Source: CAVXHV01 sp963761445 (GTDB lineage: Bacteria > Planctomycetota > Planctomycetia > Isosphaerales > Isosphaeraceae). From it: a DNA stretch of 64,000 nt. The stretch covers positions 5,518,001 to 5,582,000 of the forward strand of contig CAVXHV010000005.1 in the NCBI GenBank assembly GCA_963761445.1. The letters are read 5' to 3'. Positions 47,799 to 57,970 of this stretch are shown in pieces (position 1 is the stretch's first letter; each line of letters opens with the position of its first letter). Under the pieces are notes generated by a model. The model saw only the letters and a list, made by a program, of their open reading frames with translations. It was not told the origin of the DNA and searched no databases. The position numbers and the translations under genes were made by a program.

Positions 47799-50700
47799 GT
47801 GAAAGCCGGACTTGGAATGGTGGTGCTCTTATGTTTCGCGTCACTGTTCCTGCTGTGCTACTCGCCTGCGCTGTTCGAAGGCCGTCAGTTCGGTTTTCGT
47901 GACGCAGGACATTACTACTACCCGCTTCACCAGCGAGTGCAAGAAGAATGGAGCCAGGGCCGGTGGCCCCTCTGGGAGCCGGAGGAGAATGCCGGAACAC
48001 CGCTGCTGGGAAATCCGACGGCCGCGGTTCTCTACCCCGGAAAGCTCGTGTTCGCGGTACTACCGTTCGCCTGGGGTGCGCGTATCTACATTGTGATGCA
48101 CACTGTGCTTGCGTTCGTCGGGATGCTCGTGCTCTTGCGATCCTTTGGAACAAGTGTATCGGGATCGGGCCTGGCCGCGCTAGGGTATGCGTTCGGCGCA
48201 CCGATCCTGTTCCAGTATTGCAACGTGATCTATCTGGTCGGTGCGGCGTGGATGCCGCTGGGAATGTACGCGATCGACCGCTGGGTGCGGCTCGGGCGCC
48301 GGTGGGGGCTCTGCGAGCTCGCGCTGGTGCTGGCGATGCAGATTCTGGGCGGAGACCCGCAGGCCGCGTATTTGCTGGGGCTCTCGGGCGCCGCCTACGC
48401 ACTGGGTCTGGCCTGGGCGCTGGCGCGCTCAAATGCCGCGAGACAGGTCACGTCACGCACGCCGCGCGCGAGCGCGGTGTCGGGGAACTTCGTTCGCATT
48501 TTTGTAGTGTTCGCAACCATCTTACTGTGGGCAGCCGTGACGGTGGGGCTGGGCATTCTGCTCCCGAGGCTGCGCCAGAGGCAGCCCGGCCTGCCTGCAC
48601 CGCCCCTCTGGTGGATGCCGTGGATGCCCGTTGGGGTGGGGGTCGCCTGGGGCGCAGCCGCCCTGGGATTTCTCTATTTCTACTGCTGGCGGCGGCGGGG
48701 TTGGCGAGCGCCACTCGCGCCATGTGGCTTGGTCTGGCGCTGGCGGCCGCGCTGGCCGCCGGCTTGACCGCGGCTCAGCTCTTGCCGGTGATCGAGTTCA
48801 CGCAGCAGACCACACGGACCGGGGCGGCTGGTGCTCAGGGCATCTACGCTTTCAGCGTCGAACCGTACCGGCTGGTCGAGCTCGTCTGGCCCGACATCGG
48901 GGGAATGCAGCTTGGCGAGAATAGCTACTGGCCGAACGTTGTCCGAATTCCGGGTATTCATCCCAGGATCTGGGTACCATCGCTCTACCTGGGAGGGATC
49001 ACGCTCGTCCTGGCACTGAGCGCGCTCAAGTTCCGGCAGGGGCCGCCGTGGCGCGTCTGGCTCTCGGCGATTGCCGTGGTGAGCTCTCTTGGCGCACTGG
49101 GGCAGTACACGAGCCCGATCTGGGCGACGCGAACCGCCGCTGCCACGGTGCATTCGGCTCAGTTCGAGCGGCTGACCGAGGGGCTGGGACCGCTTGGTGC
49201 ACCCGGCGATTTGCCGATCCGGCAGGACGGCTTCCTGAAGGACGGCGACGGCAGCATTTACTGGTGGATGGCAACATTTCTGCCGGGCTTCCGGCAGTTT
49301 CGCTATCCGCCGAAACTGTTCTCGTTGACATCACTCGCTCTGGCTGCACTGGCCGGAACAGGGTGGGACCTGCTCCGCGGCGGAAATGCCAGAAGTGCGA
49401 TTCGCGCGACGGGTTTTCTCGTTGCTGTCAGCCTGTTCATTCTCGCGGCGGTATTCATCGAGCGAGCTCCGATCGTGGCGGGGTTCGAGTCATACGAGGG
49501 CACGGCCGAGACCGGGCCGCTCGACGCGACCAAGGCGTTTGCCGCTATTATTCGCAGCCTGGTTCATTGCGTGCTCGTCCTGGGCACGGGTCTCTTGCTT
49601 TTCATTCTGGCTCCAGCTCGGCCGCGGATCGCGGCGCGCGTGCGCTTTGATTCTGACGACGCTCGACCTGGCCGCGGCGAATTCGCGGTACGTCATGACC
49701 GTCGCGCAGTCGCTGTTTGACGGGAAGCCGGAGTTGGTGAAGATCATCGAGAAAGCGGAAGCCGAGGGGAATTGGTCGACGCCGGGACCATTCCGCGTGC
49801 ACCGGATGCACGCGTGGAGCCCGGTGATCTGGAACGTCACGCGCTCGAAGGATCGCGAAGCAGAGATCGTCGGGTGGGAGCGCAATACGATCGGGTCCAA
49901 ATACGGCATCAATTACGGAATCGAATACACGCAAGTGGCAGGCGCCGCCGAGCTGTCTGACTACGAATGGTACTTTTCCGGCGCTCGCCGGATGCCGAGC
50001 AGCCCGGAGATATCGAGCTGGCTCGGCACGAAGTTGTGGGCGCCGGTGATCTACTTTCCCCGACGCGCCTACGACATGTGGAACACGCGTTATTTCATCG
50101 TCCCCGCCTTTGCCAACGGTTGGGGGGACGAGACACGCGCGTCTGCGACGTTTCGATTCGAGAGCGATCTTGTTTATCCCGCGGGGGACCGCTTCGGCGG
50201 ACCAGGCGGGAAGGAAGAGTCGAAGAGGTGGCTCGACACCCAAGATTTCGAGGTCCTGCGGAACGCCGCAGGAGCTTCCTCGTGCCTGGGTCGTGCACAG
50301 CGCTCGAGCGATCAGACCGATTGATGAAGAGCCCGCACGCGACAGGCGAGATTCCCTCAGAAACGAGATTCTCTACTCCGGGGACCTTTTCTGGAATGAG
50401 CCCGCACTCACTGTCTTCGACCCCCGCGCTGTGGCGTGGGTAGACGAAGCCGACCTGGCCCGGATCGCGCCGGGGCTCTCAGGCCAGGCGTCGAGCAAGA
50501 GCGAAATGGTCAAGATATGGTATCCCAGCCCGCAACGTGCTGTGCTCGAGGTCACGCTCCAGTCATCCGGGCTGGTCGTCTTGAGCGATGTGTACTACCC
50601 GGGCTGGCAGCTCAGGATCGACGACGTGGCGGCGCCGATTTTTCGCGTGAACCTCGCGATGCGCGGAGCACTCGTCTCGCCGGGCAAACATCGCCTCGAA

Positions 50701-50880
50701 TACTCGTATGCACCGCTATCGTTTCGGCTTGGGCTCATCGGCTCGATTCTCGGCGTGGGCGGCTGGTTGGCACTCGGGGTCTTGTGCGTCCTTCGGCCCG
50801 TTCACCCGGAACTGGTCGTCGGGCAGGAGCTCGAGGAGGCGCGTCAGGGGTCTAAAGTACCCCCGAGAACTACTAAGTAA
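47799..50880 (+). CDS. YfhO-like multi-pass membrane protein (three frameshifts)
   Basis: About 1,025 residues when corrected. The GTG at 47799 has GGAGGAG just upstream; no ATG in frame has a ribosome site. N-terminal part: RDAGHYYYPLHQRVQEEWSQ and GRWPLWEPEENAGTPLLGNP, typical of the YfhO/GT-C family, then about twelve transmembrane helices and a C-terminal beta domain (LVVLSDVYYPGWQLRIDD). Shifts: one base missing near 48670-48684, one extra near 49635-49642, one extra at GG 50271-50272. YfhO proteins modify lipoteichoic or other polymers with sugars in Gram-positives; here the role is inferred as envelope glycosylation. Confidence 0.8.
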
Positions 50881-51246
50881 ATAGGAGATATGAAAAGATC
50901 CAGAATTATGTTGACATCGCGCAGACGGATCGCGTATTCTCCCCTCAGATTCCTTATTTTTCCGGTTATGAGGCGCCGGGAGTAGCACGCGAAGTTCCGA
51001 ATGTCAGACGACATGCGGTGGGTTTTGTGGGACGGTGCATGCGAGTGCGGCGCATGACGCTGGCGAGGGTCGAGCGTGCGGTTTCCGAGCCTTGACTAGC
51101 GATGGTGTTGGTCTAGCGGTGGGTCGTAGCCGATAAGTAAGAGAATTGAATGCCGTGGAACCGGGCTTTCTACCGCTCGGGCTCAGTGCGACGGGCTTTC
51201 GCGCTCGTTCCTTATATCATCGTTTTGCGACAGGAGATCGACAGCC
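50881..51246. other. Promoter region and 5' leader of cassette 1
   Basis: 366 bases with no gene. It begins with the promoter listed next and continues as a leader of about 300 bases to the GTG of lipoprotein 1. Its sequence is more diverged from the leaders of cassettes 2 and 3 than those are from each other, but the last part (GAGATCGACAGCCGTG) is shared. Confidence 0.55.
50911..50940 (+). promoter_or_regulatory. Sigma-70-type promoter of lipoprotein-pseudopilin cassette 1
   Basis: TTGACA at 50911-50916 and TATTCT at 50935-50940, spacer 18. The same arrangement precedes cassettes 2 and 3 at a similar distance (about 300-340 bases) from the lipoprotein start. Confidence 0.7.
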
Positions 51247-51525
51247 GTGAAGGCATTTACGCGAATTCTTTGCGTGGCGTTCGTAGCGATGGGCATGCTG
51301 GGCGTCACGGGCTGCGGGGAAGATAACGCAACGGAAGGGGAGAAGGCGGCGGCGAAGGAGAAGAATCCGGGAGCGCCCGATCCGAAGGGGTTACCTGGGA
51401 AGACGGTCACTCCGCCGAAGGACAACGCTGGCCGTAATGCGTTGGGGCCGACAGGCTCGCAGATCATGCAGTCGAAGAAGCAGGGAGAGGCCGATAAGAA
51501 TAAGGCAGCGCCAGCGCCGAAATGA
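51247..51525 (+). CDS. Small lipoprotein of cassette 1
   Basis: 92 residues, GTG start at 51247 with AGGAG ten bases upstream. A signal sequence (MKAFTRILCVAFVAMGMLGV) ends in the lipobox LGVTGC, cysteine at about residue 23, giving a lipid-anchored protein of about 70 residues. The mature part is low-complexity: acidic and lysine-rich, with PGAPDPKGLPGKTVTPPKD and an alanine-lysine tail. Paralogous to the genes at 57563 and 59684. It is always followed by a DUF1559 pseudopilin; a joint role at the secretion apparatus or surface is inference. Confidence 0.85.
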   Translation: MKAFTRILCVAFVAMGMLGVTGCGEDNATEGEKAAAKEKNPGAPDPKGLPGKTVTPPKDNAGRNALGPTGSQIMQSKKQGEADKNKAAPAPK

Positions 51526-51656
51526 TGGTCGGTGCCCTTCATTTCGGGGCATACAGACCTTAGTCCGAGGTTCGGTTTATCGGCAGACGAGAACGTGATC
51601 AGTTTATGCCGGTGTCTTTTTTCCGATTTGACCGCTCTCATACGGGGAATCCCAAA

Positions 51657-52749
51657 ATGATTCGAAGACGTCGGGGTTTTACGTTGATCGAGCTGCTGGT
51701 GGTGATCGCCATCATCGCAGTCTTGATCGCGCTCCTTTTGCCCGCGGTTCAGGCGGCGCGCGAAGCCGCCCGGCGGGGGCAGTGCACTAATAACCTGAAG
51801 CAGATCGGCCTCGCGATGAACAACTACGTGACGGCCTTCGGTCTGGTGGCGCCGGTGTGTGTTGATCAGTACTGGTCAACCACCAACGCCCCGCTCAACC
51901 AGCCACACCAGAACTACTCGCAGAAACTCCGGCTGCTGCCATATATGGAACAAACGGCGGCTTACAACGCCTGGAATCATGCGTTCGGTGCGCGCTGGAC
52001 TGACGTGAACACGATCCCGAATGAATTGCCCAATGGCACGGTGGTCATCATGACCATTCCGTACTTCCTATGCCCTTCCGACCCGAATAAAGGCGGGTCA
52101 TTCCCCAACCAGTATCAAAAAAACGGGCCCACGATCTCCGCTGCCAGCAACTACCCGTCTAACATCGGTATGAACCGGCGCATCAACGGCGGGGCGTCGT
52201 GCTTTAACTGGCAGATGAATGGACCCAACTACATCCTGTCCACCTGGGACAGCATCGGCCAGCGTATGATCGGGATGCAGAGTTTCACCGATGGAACGAG
52301 CAGCACCGCGATGTTCAGTGAGTGGGTCAAAGGCCCGGCGCATGGCTCTCCGGATACGAACGGACTGGGGATGGTCTATTACCTGCCCGGTCAGGCACAG
52401 ACGAACGCCTTTCCAACGGATCTCCTGTTTGCTCAGGCGTGCGCAAGTTCAGCCGATCAACGCCAATCAAGCCCAGAGCTGGAAGGGCGAATGGTGGATG
52501 TGGGCCCCGAGCCAGATCTACTCGCATACAAACCTGCCGAATCGGTATTGCTGCGAGTATGGCGACCAGAACGTCGATTGGCGGGCGACCGTCACATTGC
52601 AGAACGCCAGTTCACTGCACCCGGGTGGTGTCAACGTACTGTTCATGGACGGCTCGTGCCGGTTCATCAAGACGAGTGTGAACTGGCAGCCTTGGTATGC
52701 CATCGCGACTCCCGACGGCAACGAGGCTTTCGACGCCGGTCAGCTCTGA
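51657..52749 (+). CDS. DUF1559 type II pseudopilin-like protein, cassette 1 (frameshifted)
   Basis: About 364 residues. N-terminal prepilin motif MIRRRRGFTLIELLVVIAII with the G-F cleavage/methylation site, a long hydrophobic helix, then the DUF1559 domain and the C-terminal H-x9-DG signature (HPGGVNVLFMDG). The ATG at 51657 follows CGGGGAATCCCAAA as in the other copies. Near 52440 the frame slips: relative to copy 3 a GC dinucleotide is missing in the stretch TGCGCAAG, after which VQPINANQ and the rest continue in another frame. Exported through the type II-like machinery and abundant in planctomycetes, function unknown. Confidence 0.9.
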
Positions 52750-52858
52750 GTTGCTCTTGGGAGCCGTCCTGACTTTGTAAAAAGGTGACCTCGAGTTTAG
52801 CGGCAAGCGTGATGAGAGGGGAGCTCGGGCGCGCCTAAGTGTGCTCCTGGGCGCTCTC

Positions 52859-52879
52859 TCGCCACGCTGTGCCGTTTTT
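52859..52879 (+). terminator. Probable terminator after cassette 1
   Basis: A short hairpin CGCCAC-GCT-GTGCCG with one mismatch is followed by six T residues (52874-52879). The same element, perfectly paired, follows cassette 2, which supports its function. Confidence 0.6.
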
Positions 52880-53007
52880 TGCGCGCTCTGTTCAGGGCGA
52901 GCGATCAGAACTGGGCACCTTGAGGTCAGGAGGCTTGATAAGATAGACTTTCCATTGCGGCCGTGGATTTCTGCGAGGGAGATTGGCCGAACCACCCTGG
53001 GAATGCC

Positions 53008-55398
53008 ATGCGTATGCCGTTGCGAATTGTTGTCGTGGGGTGCATCTGCGTCGCGGCGGCCTTTGGTGGTGTGTCCTGGCTCAATAAGTCGGGCTCACGA
53101 AGCGGTTGGCTGGCCTGGTCGCGTGAACCCAGCCTCGCGGCGGCAAAGATCTCGGGCGTGCAGCAGCGAACGCTGCCTACCGTCGACGCACGGGCGGGCG
53201 GAGATGTGACGTCCATCGAGCTGGACCAGTTCGAGGACGGTGGCGTGGGCCTGGCCACCCAGTTCACCGGCCCGGTGCACGACGGGCGATCACTTCGCGA
53301 GCTGAAGGAGGCGATCGCGGTGCGGGGGCAGTTAGGGCTCGCCATCATGCGGGCACAGCTCGAGCTGCTTCACCTCGACGCTCATTCGGCCAAGGCCGAT
53401 CTCATGCGGGGGGCACTCTTGCAGCAATGGATCGGCTTCCTCATGTTGTACGAGGGCCGGCTCGACGACGCCAAGGCCGCATTCGAGGCGGCAGGAGCTC
53501 TCAGCCACGCTGCCGGCGACCCGGCGCGAGACCGGCTGCACGGCGACAAGATGCGGGACCGGGTCGAGCTGACGGCCCTGCTCGGGATCATCGCGCTGCG
53601 CCGCGGCGAGATCGACAACTGCGTCGCTTGCGTCGGGCTTTCCAGTTGCATCCTGCCAATCGCGGCTGATGGCGTTCACCAGCAGCAGGCAGGGTCGCGG
53701 GAGGCGGTCAGGTATTTCACCACGTACCTTGAGGCGCGGCCTGGTGATCTCCGCGTCCGCTGGCTGCTCAACCTGGCCTACATGACGCTGGGCGAGTATC
53801 CTGCCAGGGTCCCCGCGCGACACCTCATCCCGCTGGAGACTCTGGGTTCGCAGGCCGAAGTACGCCGGTTCGAGAACGTCGCGCCGCTCGTCGGGCTGAC
53901 CGCCCGCGGCGCGAACCTCGCCGGCGGGAGTATCTTCGACGATTTCACCGGCGACGGCCGGCCTGACCTGTTCACCACCTCCCTGGACGCCAAGTTCGGG
54001 GCGGCGCTTCACGTCAACCGCGGCGACGGCACGTTCGAGGACCGTTCCAGTTCTGCCGGATTGGCCGAGCAGATCTACGCCCTGAATGTCACTCGCGCCG
54101 ACTATGATAACGACGGCGACCTGGATGTTCTGCTGCTGCGTGGTGCCTGGGAGAACAAGATGCGGCTGTCGCTGCTGCGGAACCGAGGCAACGGCGCGTT
54201 CGACGACGTGACGATCGCTGCCGGGCTTGCCGAGCCAATCTCGAGTGAATCGGCCGCGTGGGGCGACTATGACAACGACGGATGGATCGACGTGTTTGTC
54301 TGCGGGGAATTCATCCCCCCGTTTAACACACCCGGCAAACCTCCGGATCCGGGCAACCGCGGCCGGCTGTACCGCAACCTGGCCAACGGTACGTTCGTTG
54401 ACGTCGCGCCGGCGGCGGGCGTTGCGGTCGAGCAATGTGCCAAGGGCTCGGCCTGGGGCGATTATGACGGTGACGGCCGGCTTGACCTGTTCGTCTCAAA
54501 CTTCGAGGGATCGTGCCGCCTCTTTCACAATGAGGGCGAAGGCAAGTTCCGGGACGTCGCAGAGAAGCTGGGAGTCACCGGTGCCCACGCCAACTTCGCC
54601 TGCTGGTTCTGGGACTATGACAACGACGGCCGGCTCGACATCTTCGTCAACGAGTACTTGTATTTCCTCGCCGAGGAAGTGGCGGCCCTCCTGCGCCTGC
54701 CCGCAGGCAGGACGAGCCGCCCCCGGCTCTACCGGAATCTCGGCGCGGACGGTTTCCGCGACGTGACGTCATCAGTCGGACTGGATCGGCCCGTCACGCC
54801 GATGGGCTGTAACTTCGGCGACATCGACAACGACGGCTACCTGGACCTTTATCAAGGCACCGGCGGCATGTCGTTCGAGCACCTCGTTCCCAACCGGATG
54901 TTCAAGAACGATGCGGGACGGCAGTTTCTGGACGTGACCATGTCCTCGGGTACGGGCCATCTCCAGAAGGGACACGGCGTCTCGTTCGCCGACTACGACG
55001 GCGACGGCGACCTCGACTTCTTCGTGGAGGTCGGCGGTGCGGTTCCGGGAGACAGCGGGTACAACCTCCTGTTCCGGAACCCCGGCTATGGCCGCCACTG
55101 GCTGAAGGTCAAGCTGAAGGGCACCAGGACCAATCGCGCAGCGATCGGGGCGCGCATCAGGGTCGAGTCCAGGAGCCTTGATGGAACGACTTGGTCGGTC
55201 TTCCGTACAATCGGCAACAACTCGAGCTTCGGCGGCAACAGCCTGGTCGAGCTGGTCGGCCTGGGCGAGGCGACGAAAGTTGTTGCGCTTGAGGTGTCCT
55301 GGCCGTCGAGCCGGACGACCCAGACCTTCCGCGACCTGGCCGTCGACCGCACCGTCGAGATCACCGAGGGGGTCGACGCCGTCAAGCTGCTCCCCTAG
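53008..55398 (+). CDS. CRTAC1-like protein with FG-GAP repeats and ASPIC/UnbV tail, second copy
   Basis: About 796 residues, intact. N-terminal anchor (LRIVVVGCICVAAAFGGVSW), a TPR-like helical section, the cysteine motif GEIDNCVACVGLSSC, FG-GAP blades (DFTGDGRPDLF, DYDNDGDLDVL, DYDNDGWIDVF, DYDGDGRLDLF, DYDNDGRLDIF, DIDNDGYLDLY) and the ASPIC/UnbV tail (HWLKVKLKGTRTNRAAIGAR). The start at 53008 is the first plausible ATG before the anchor; an ATG two codons on is an alternative. It shares layout and motifs with the gene at 24804 but is clearly diverged. It is followed by the metallo-beta-lactamase gene after 60 bases. Confidence 0.88.
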   Translation: MRMPLRIVVVGCICVAAAFGGVSWLNKSGSRSGWLAWSREPSLAAAKISGVQQRTLPTVDARAGGDVTSIELDQFEDGGVGLATQFTGPVHDGRSLRELKEAIAVRGQLGLAIMRAQLELLHLDAHSAKADLMRGALLQQWIGFLMLYEGRLDDAKAAFEAAGALSHAAGDPARDRLHGDKMRDRVELTALLGIIALRRGEIDNCVACVGLSSCILPIAADGVHQQQAGSREAVRYFTTYLEARPGDLRVRWLLNLAYMTLGEYPARVPARHLIPLETLGSQAEVRRFENVAPLVGLTARGANLAGGSIFDDFTGDGRPDLFTTSLDAKFGAALHVNRGDGTFEDRSSSAGLAEQIYALNVTRADYDNDGDLDVLLLRGAWENKMRLSLLRNRGNGAFDDVTIAAGLAEPISSESAAWGDYDNDGWIDVFVCGEFIPPFNTPGKPPDPGNRGRLYRNLANGTFVDVAPAAGVAVEQCAKGSAWGDYDGDGRLDLFVSNFEGSCRLFHNEGEGKFRDVAEKLGVTGAHANFACWFWDYDNDGRLDIFVNEYLYFLAEEVAALLRLPAGRTSRPRLYRNLGADGFRDVTSSVGLDRPVTPMGCNFGDIDNDGYLDLYQGTGGMSFEHLVPNRMFKNDAGRQFLDVTMSSGTGHLQKGHGVSFADYDGDGDLDFFVEVGGAVPGDSGYNLLFRNPGYGRHWLKVKLKGTRTNRAAIGARIRVESRSLDGTTWSVFRTIGNNSSFGGNSLVELVGLGEATKVVALEVSWPSSRTTQTFRDLAVDRTVEITEGVDAVKLLP

Positions 55399-55457
55399 GC
55401 AAGGCGATTTCAAGCCGGCGCAGAGGAAACGAAAAGAAGGATGAAAGGCCAGGCCGA

Positions 55458-57065
55458 ATGATGACCCGTCTCGCCTGGCATCGGCTGTGGCTCGCCGTGG
55501 GCGTGGTCGTGCTGGCCGCGGCGGCGCTCTTCACGCCGGTCTACTTCGGCAACCGCGCCCGGCCGGTTCCGCCGCTTCGCATGTCGCCCGTCACGCTGGT
55601 GAGCGGCGTTCACCTCCTGGGGGGCCTGGTACCCTCGGCCGCGTACGTGGTGGAGACTTCTTCCGGGCTGGTGTCGATCGATTCGGGCCTGACTGCCGAT
55701 CCGATTCGATTCAAGCAGCAGATGGCGAGTCTGGGGCTCGACTGGAAGCGAGTACGAGCCGTCCTGCTGACGCACGTTCACGGTGACCACACGGGGGGGG
55801 CCGAGTATCTTCGCACCAATGCCGAGGCAAAGGTCTACGCCGGGCAGGGCGATGCGGATGTGCTGCGTGCGGGGGGGCCGCGGGATGCGTTCTTCAGCAT
55901 CTTCGACATGCCCAACTATAGCCTTCACGCCACCACGGTTGATGTCGAGCTCAAAGGAGACGAGGTGCTCGATTTCGGTGACGTGCGTTTCCGGGTTCTG
56001 GCCACGCCGGGACACACGCCGGGAAGTATTTGTTACCTCATGGAGCGAGGCTCCCTGCGCGTCCTGTTTGCGGGCGACGTCATTTCCGAGCTGCTGGGCA
56101 ACGAGGAGCCAACTGCGGCCGGCCGCAACCCACTGGGCACCTATTCGGCCTACCTCGCTCCCCGCTACCGCGGCAACGCCAAGGACTATCTCGCTTCGCT
56201 CCACAAGCTGCGCAGCTTACCGGTCGCTGACCTGGTATTGCCGGGCCATCCTGCGTCTGACCCCACGCCCCAGAACCCGCGGCTCACGGCGCAGCGCTGG
56301 GAGGAGATGCTCGATCGGGGCATAGGCGAGATGGAGACTCTCCTCGCCCGTTACGAGGCTGACGGCGCCGATTTCCTTGACGGCAATCCGAAGCAGGTTT
56401 TGCCTGACCTTTATTACCTGGGCGACTACGAAGGTGGTGCTGTGTACGGGTTGTTCGCGAAGTCTCGCTTCTACATCGTCAACGCTCCAGGGGGGCCCGG
56501 GCTGAAGGATTTCGTGGAGTCGAGCCTGAACCGGCTTGGCGTCAAGCCGGCTGCACCGGCGGCGATCCTGTTGACTTCGTGCGATGTCGAGGCGACGTCC
56601 GGTCTCCGCGAGCTGGTCGAGGCATACCAACCCCGGGTCGTGGCTCCCGCCGACGGGCTGCGAGCCGTAAAGGATGCATGCCCGCCAGGCACGGCCCTGG
56701 TGTGTGCGGAAGACCTGCCGGAGGATTGGTTCGCGGTAACACCGCTGGCCCTTCGCGGCCGTGGCGTGCCGGTCGTCGCCTATGTCGTGTCCTGGGCCGG
56801 CAAGTCGGTTCTGTTCACCGGCAAAATCCCGCTTGTGCTCAGTGACCGGGCGGCGAAAGAGCTCTTTTCGGACCTCACGCGATCGCGGACGAGCACGCTG
56901 GATTATCTGCTCTCAATCAACCGGCTGGAGGATCTGAACCCTGCGGTCTGGCTCCCGTCGGTCCCCGATAGTGGCCAGAACGCGAATCTGTACGCGCGGG
57001 AATGGAAGGAAATGATCGCGCATAACTACGAGGCAGCCGCTCAGATCCTCAGAGGACTGCCTTAG
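55458..57065 (+). CDS. Double metallo-beta-lactamase-fold protein, second domain degenerate
   Basis: 535 residues with an N-terminal membrane anchor (LWLAVGVVVLAAAALFTPVY). The first domain is complete: LLTHVHGDHTGGAEYLRTN (HxHxDH), ATPGHTPGSICYL, VLFAGDVISE and VLPGHPAS supply the two-metal ligands. The second domain (about residue 310 onward) keeps the fold but has LLTSCDVEATSGLREL where HxHxDH should be, VLFTGKIPLV for the GD strand and WLPSVPDSG for the last His, so it should not bind zinc. It probably acts outside the cytoplasm, as the anchor precedes the domains. Likely cotranscribed with the CRTAC1 gene. Confidence 0.87.
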   Translation: MMTRLAWHRLWLAVGVVVLAAAALFTPVYFGNRARPVPPLRMSPVTLVSGVHLLGGLVPSAAYVVETSSGLVSIDSGLTADPIRFKQQMASLGLDWKRVRAVLLTHVHGDHTGGAEYLRTNAEAKVYAGQGDADVLRAGGPRDAFFSIFDMPNYSLHATTVDVELKGDEVLDFGDVRFRVLATPGHTPGSICYLMERGSLRVLFAGDVISELLGNEEPTAAGRNPLGTYSAYLAPRYRGNAKDYLASLHKLRSLPVADLVLPGHPASDPTPQNPRLTAQRWEEMLDRGIGEMETLLARYEADGADFLDGNPKQVLPDLYYLGDYEGGAVYGLFAKSRFYIVNAPGGPGLKDFVESSLNRLGVKPAAPAAILLTSCDVEATSGLRELVEAYQPRVVAPADGLRAVKDACPPGTALVCAEDLPEDWFAVTPLALRGRGVPVVAYVVSWAGKSVLFTGKIPLVLSDRAAKELFSDLTRSRTSTLDYLLSINRLEDLNPAVWLPSVPDSGQNANLYAREWKEMIAHNYEAAAQILRGLP

Positions 57066-57192
57066 GCGAGGGCCGAGTATCATTGTTGGCCTACCCTCCG
57101 CGCGGTCACGTGCTCTCGGGGAGCGAGGGCCGACTCCTGGGGAGAGATATTCTCGGCGTATTCCTTAGTTCTCGTCCTTTTTCGTCGCCTAG

Positions 57193-57222
57193 TTGACAGC
57201 GGGTAGATGGGTTGCATATCCT
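57193..57222 (+). promoter_or_regulatory. Sigma-70-type promoter of cassette 2
   Basis: TTGACA at 57193-57198 and TATCCT at 57217-57222 with an 18-base spacer. The -35 and the following GCGG match the promoter of cassette 3. Confidence 0.75.
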
Positions 57223-57562
57223 GTTGGGTTAGTCTTAGTTCTTTCGTCTGAGTGGGCGTGTGCGTCTCGCGAGATTTTGGACAGCATACAACCGCGCGGT
57301 TGCTGCTATTCGATGCGTGCGAGCAGGATGTATGGTACTGCCGCGGGTGGGGCGCGTTGGGGCGTTTCGATCGTTGTCGGGCAGTGGCCCGTAAAGAACC
57401 GTTATTTTCAAGAGCTCGCCTTGACGCGAGGTGTGGAGCGTTGCGCGGTTTCTCCTTAACCATTAGCAGTGCGCTGTGAGTATGTGAGTTGATGGATTCC
57501 GGCGAGACGCCTTGCTTGTGCAGGTTGTTGACATCATTCTTCCAGAGAGGAGTTCGACAGTC
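57223..57562 (+). other. Long 5' leader of cassette 2
   Basis: About 340 bases without a supported gene between the promoter and lipoprotein 2. It is alignable by eye with the leader at 59352-59683: shared words include TCGCGAGATT, GTTGGGGCGTTTCGAT, TGCGGTTTCTCCT, GACGCCTTGCTTGTGC and AGAGAGGAGTTCGACAG. Conservation across a non-coding leader suggests an RNA-level role or recent duplication. Confidence 0.55.
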
Positions 57563-57822
57563 GTGAGGGTATTCACACGTAGGCTCTGCTTGGCGCTGGT
57601 GACGATGGGCATGCTGGGCGTTGTGGGATGCGGGGCGGACAACGCCTCGGAAGGCGAGGCCGCGAGTAAGAAGCTCGGCGATCCCGGGAAGGCCGATCCG
57701 AAGGGATTGCCATCCGAGACGATCTCGGCACCCAAGACCGAAGCCGAACGAGGAAAGCAAGGTCCGGGAGGCTCGGTGCTGCAGCAGACGAAGAAGCCGG
57801 GGGGGCGCCGGCTGGCAAATGA
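57563..57822 (+). CDS. Small lipoprotein of cassette 2 (frameshift in G-run)
   Basis: GTG start at 57563 after GAGAGGAG. The signal MRVFTRRLCLALVTMGMLGV ends in the lipobox LGVVGC. The mature part SEGEAASKKLGDPGKADPKG and GPGGSVLQQTKKPG parallels lipoproteins 1 and 3. At the seven-G run 57799-57805 the frame drifts into an Arg-rich unrelated tail; with one more G it ends GGAPAGK and stops at 57822, as a normal paralogue would. About 86 residues when corrected. Confidence 0.8.
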
Positions 57823-57970
57823 GGCGCGGCGTCCGGATAGGGGTTGCGGTCGTCGGGCGCCGATCGTGGCGGCGCACATTCATCCATTGTTCACTGTTGT
57901 GACGCGGTCGACGAAGGCCGATGTCTTTCATTTGCGTTGAGGGGTCTCATTCTATCGAGGGAATCCGAAA

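Noticed and set aside
53332..54435. 367-codon open frame antisense to the CRTAC1 gene
   Set aside because: It mirrors the GC-rich FG-GAP repeats on the other strand, a common artefact in high-GC DNA; the sense protein has clear domains.
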